This document shows positions 61,863 to 64,000 of a DNA stretch of 64,000 bases, piece after piece. This stretch comes from Tsukamurella sp. 8F. GTDB lineage: Bacteria > Actinomycetota > Actinomycetes > Mycobacteriales > Mycobacteriaceae. The first letter of the stretch is position 1. The number at the start of each line of letters is the position of its first letter. The stretch lies in assembly GCF_029167375.1 (NCBI RefSeq), contig NZ_JARFTP010000002.1, forward strand, positions 124,001 through 188,000, in the 5' to 3' direction. Under the pieces are notes generated by a model. The model did not search any database and was not told the origin of the DNA. It saw only the letters and a program-made list of their open reading frames with translations. The position numbers and the translations under genes were made by a program.

Positions 61863-62669
61863 ATGACAGTGACGGTCGTCGCCCATCGAGGTCTGATGAA
61901 CGGCACGGCGGAGAATACGATCGCGGCCATTGAAGCTGCAGTCGCACGAGGTGTCGATGCTGTCGAAGTAGATCTGCGGTCTACCAGCGATGGTCAGCTG
62001 GTGGTCATGCACGACGAGACCGTTGACCGCACAACCAACGGCATCGGCGCCGTCGCGAATTTAGCCTTGAGCGACATCAGATCTCTGGACACTCGCGACC
62101 CGCTCTCGGCGGGACTCACGGGCGAGCGAGTGCCCACCTACCATGAAGTTTTGGAAGCCGTTCGGAACACGAGAACGCAGATCGTCGCTGATATCAAGAA
62201 CGTGACTGAGTCCCTCAGGCGAGGTCTTCTATCCGACGCCAAGGCGATGAAGGCTTTAGATCGACTGATCGTGGCACCCCGCACCGCGGGCGAAGTCGCA
62301 GCGTTCAAGAAACTTGATCCCGGTGTCACTGTTCTGGGCCTCCTACCAGGTCGATCGGACGTCCCATCCGCTGCCGCGGCCGATATCGCTGCCTTCCTCG
62401 AAGGTGGTGCTGACATCCTGCGGTTCTGGCCGTCCTCGATTCTCGACAACGAACAGCAGGTTCTGCCGCTCGCGGCTGAACTACTCGCTGGTGAAATACC
62501 AGTATGGACCTGCGCAGACACCCTCTACGGAGACATCAGCGTCAAGGAGCCTGAACGGGACCTTCGAGCACTGATAGCCGCGGGGGTCGCGGGCATCATG
62601 ACCAATTTGCCGGAGCTGTTACTTGAGGTCATCGGGGGCGAAGGACATCCGACCACACAACGCACTTGA
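61863..62669 (+). CDS. Glycerophosphodiester phosphodiesterase
   Basis: The 268-residue product is a GDPD-family enzyme that splits glycerophosphodiesters. It shows AHRGLMNGTAENT (catalytic His and the E of ENT), VEVDLRSTSDG (metal ligands), VVMHDETVDRTTNG (second His) and VADIKN in the barrel. No signal peptide is present, so it acts in the cytoplasm. AAGGAG supports the ATG. The GC content is lower than in the core genes, fitting acquired DNA. Confidence 0.92.
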   Translation: MTVTVVAHRGLMNGTAENTIAAIEAAVARGVDAVEVDLRSTSDGQLVVMHDETVDRTTNGIGAVANLALSDIRSLDTRDPLSAGLTGERVPTYHEVLEAVRNTRTQIVADIKNVTESLRRGLLSDAKAMKALDRLIVAPRTAGEVAAFKKLDPGVTVLGLLPGRSDVPSAAAADIAAFLEGGADILRFWPSSILDNEQQVLPLAAELLAGEIPVWTCADTLYGDISVKEPERDLRALIAAGVAGIMTNLPELLLEVIGGEGHPTTQRT

Positions 62670-63125
62670 CGTGTATAGGACCGTCAGCCGGTCCTGCATG
62701 ACACCGCTCCCGGCGGGATCGTCGTCATCCCCGACACCGTCTACCTCGGAGTACTCGAATGCGCGGTGATCGTGTGTGCGGCTCCTTTGATGGACGACCG
62801 GGCCGGGAATGAACAGGCGCCGAAGCGCGGCGTTCTTCGAACCAATGCTCTCGGTGTCCTCATCGCGGCGTGCCGCCCTCTGTTTCGTATGAACGGCGAT
62901 GGACGGATCTATCTGGGTCTCGTGCGATGAGGATGCGGGTTCCGCCGTTCGATGGCGGGCCCGCGAGGAGGGCATCGGAGCACGGAAGTTCGACTGAGGG
63001 CGCCCGCACACCTGACGCACCGCCAGAGTGGTATGGATTAGCGACTGTAAGCCGCGGGCCGGGTGAAGAAGACGGGCCGATAGATGCTGTGCCCCGCCTG
63101 CGATAAACGCCGCTACGTTGAGCTG
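62670..63125. other. Gene-free stretch between GDPD and kinase genes
   Basis: I can support no gene here. Several short frames exist without homology or ribosome sites. The stretch may hold decayed remnants like its neighbours. Confidence 0.45.
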
Positions 63126-63653
63126 GTGATCGTATGGCTGAACGGCTCCCACGGCGTGGGTAAGACAACGACCAGTCGACTCGTGCAAGACGTGATCCCC
63201 GACTCGCGTGTGCTCGACGCGGAGAAGGTCGGCGCGACGTTGATGGGCATCACCCCGGGACTGCCGCCTACTGACAATTTCCAGCATTGGGATCCGTGGC
63301 GACCGCTGGTCGTGGATACCGTGCGGCGCGTGCTCGACTACACCGGCGGGACCCTGGTGATGCCGATGACCGTACTTGTCGAGAGGTACTGGGATGAGAT
63401 CAGTGGAGGGCTGGCGGAGCACGGTATCCCTGTGCGGCACTTCGTGTTGCACGCCGACCGAGACACTCTTCGCCAGCGCATCCGTGACGACGCGATCATG
63501 GGAATCTCGCGGTTCCGGCTCCAGTACGTCGAGCCCTACCTCGAGGCCGCGAAGACGTGGCTACACGCCTCCGCTGAGGTCATCGACACCGCCGGTCTCG
63601 ACCCCGCCGAGGTCGCGCAGCAGGTCGTGCTGCGGCTGCGTGGGTGTGTCTGA
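63126..63653 (+). CDS. P-loop kinase, TmrB-like
   Basis: The 175-residue product starts VIVWLNGSHGVGKTTTSRLV (GTG at 63126), with a P-loop GSHGVGKT. It has the layout of a small nucleotide kinase-like family that includes the tunicamycin-resistance protein TmrB: HVDWDPWRP-like middle (NFQHWDPWRPLV) and FVLHADRDTLRQRI. It may phosphorylate a small molecule or antibiotic. The ribosome site is weak. The gene is convergent with the broken TIR gene and nearly touches it. Confidence 0.75.
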   Translation: MIVWLNGSHGVGKTTTSRLVQDVIPDSRVLDAEKVGATLMGITPGLPPTDNFQHWDPWRPLVVDTVRRVLDYTGGTLVMPMTVLVERYWDEISGGLAEHGIPVRHFVLHADRDTLRQRIRDDAIMGISRFRLQYVEPYLEAAKTWLHASAEVIDTAGLDPAEVAQQVVLRLRGCV

Positions 63654-63714
63654 CGCCCTGGTGGGCACAGCTCCATGGTGTCCGACCTTGCAGCGTCGAC
63701 GCGGTCCGGTGTGC

Positions 63715-64000
63715 ATGAGAGTTCCTTGTCCGCGACGCCTTCCGCCTGGATGCTCTTGAGCATCGCTGGGGTGACTAGAACGATCCCGATTCGGGACTTA
63801 CCGAGCCCCTTGTCGATTGCACGCAGCAGAGACGTTCCAAGGGTGACGTCCTTCTCGCTGAACCAGACTGTGACGCCGAGTGCTTCGAGCAGATCGTGCA
63901 ACTCTTTCGCGGCGCCGCGACGATCGTCCCAGGCGTGACAGAGGAACAGGTCGCGGCGATCCGGGTAGGACTGGGAGGGGTACGACTGTGCTTGACGCTC
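63715..64000 (-). pseudogene. TIR-domain gene, truncated, N-terminus outside window
   Basis: Reading in from the window edge, the minus strand gives PDRRDLFLCHAWDDRRGA, ALGVTVWFSEKDVTLGTSLL, KSRIGIVLVTPAMLKS and GVADKELS. This is a prokaryotic TIR domain with the usual catalytic glutamate in ADKEL (inference). After this point homology ends and the frame reads unrelated sequence for about 60 more codons, antisense to the kinase gene, to a stop at 63536. The last 50 or so residues of the domain are therefore missing. The gene was probably cut by a recombination near 63715. Confidence 0.7.

Noticed and set aside
63536-63714. C-terminal 60 codons of the TIR frame as real protein
   Set aside because: They are antisense to the kinase gene, compositionally odd and unlike any TIR C-terminus.

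Overview
The window is high-GC actinobacterial DNA with short intergenic gaps, many GTG starts and 4-bp ATGA/GTGA gene overlaps. Gene content points to the mycolic-acid order Mycobacteriales, with Tsukamurella/Gordonia-like genomes the best guess (inference). The main clue is the series lgt, pyk, tesB, ctaG-type gene, antigen-85-fold-like esterase and an ANTAR response regulator (pdtaR), which recalls the lgt-pykA-tesB1...pdtaR stretch of mycobacteria. No rRNA and no CRISPR array were seen; there is one tRNA.

Left edge (1-1300): a TIR/SEFIR-type gene runs off the left end. Then come about 500 bp without a clear gene, and then the last 28 codons of a sufT gene with no gene body. This looks like one end of an inserted element or a rearrangement joint.

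Core stretch 1 (1386-16180): DyP peroxidase, an NTF2-like protein, a PucR-type regulator, a dnaK-grpE-cbpA-cbpM-clpB chaperone operon followed by a YceI protein, a run of small unknown proteins with a DUF1345 membrane protein, an acyl-CoA synthetase and a malic enzyme. Stretch 2 (16243-24844): a tightly coupled operon (GntR regulator, two-cluster ferredoxin, substrate-binding protein carrying a NosL-like tail, permease, ATPase, AprA-like flavoprotein with HEAT repeats). This is the best candidate for an undescribed system. A MarR-GNAT fusion, a thioredoxin and an internally deleted sugar-dehydrogenase lipoprotein follow. Stretch 3 (24859-32415): a ClC transporter with a MarR regulator, then a complete catechol ortho-cleavage operon (LysR, catB, catA, catC, pcaI, pcaJ, pcaD-like). 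Stretch 4 (32441-38197): an SRPBCC-acyl-CoA synthetase fusion with an acyltransferase, and a NarL-type two-component system coupled to a lycopene cyclase. Stretch 5 (38316-50211): GT39 glycosyltransferase, lgt, pyk, tesB, a four-module single-chain ECF transporter, a frameshifted rhomboid, a CtaG-type protein and a membrane esterase.

Mobile and accessory part (50211-64000): between the esterase and pdtaR sits an IS481-type transposon bounded by ACTAGT repeats. It carries an intact MerR-MFS pair but a dead transposase. After a P450 and a PhaC-like hydrolase comes tRNA-Leu(CAA) with a decayed tyrosine integrase beside it. Beyond lies a degraded island: a membrane protein, an HNH-type protein, an IS3 element shortened by deletion and inserted in a GNAT gene, a Phd/VapC toxin-antitoxin pair, a glycerophosphodiester phosphodiesterase, a small P-loop kinase and a TIR gene broken just after its putative catalytic glutamate. 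The core regions are mostly metabolic and stress housekeeping; the window's two ends are mobile and possibly defence-related.
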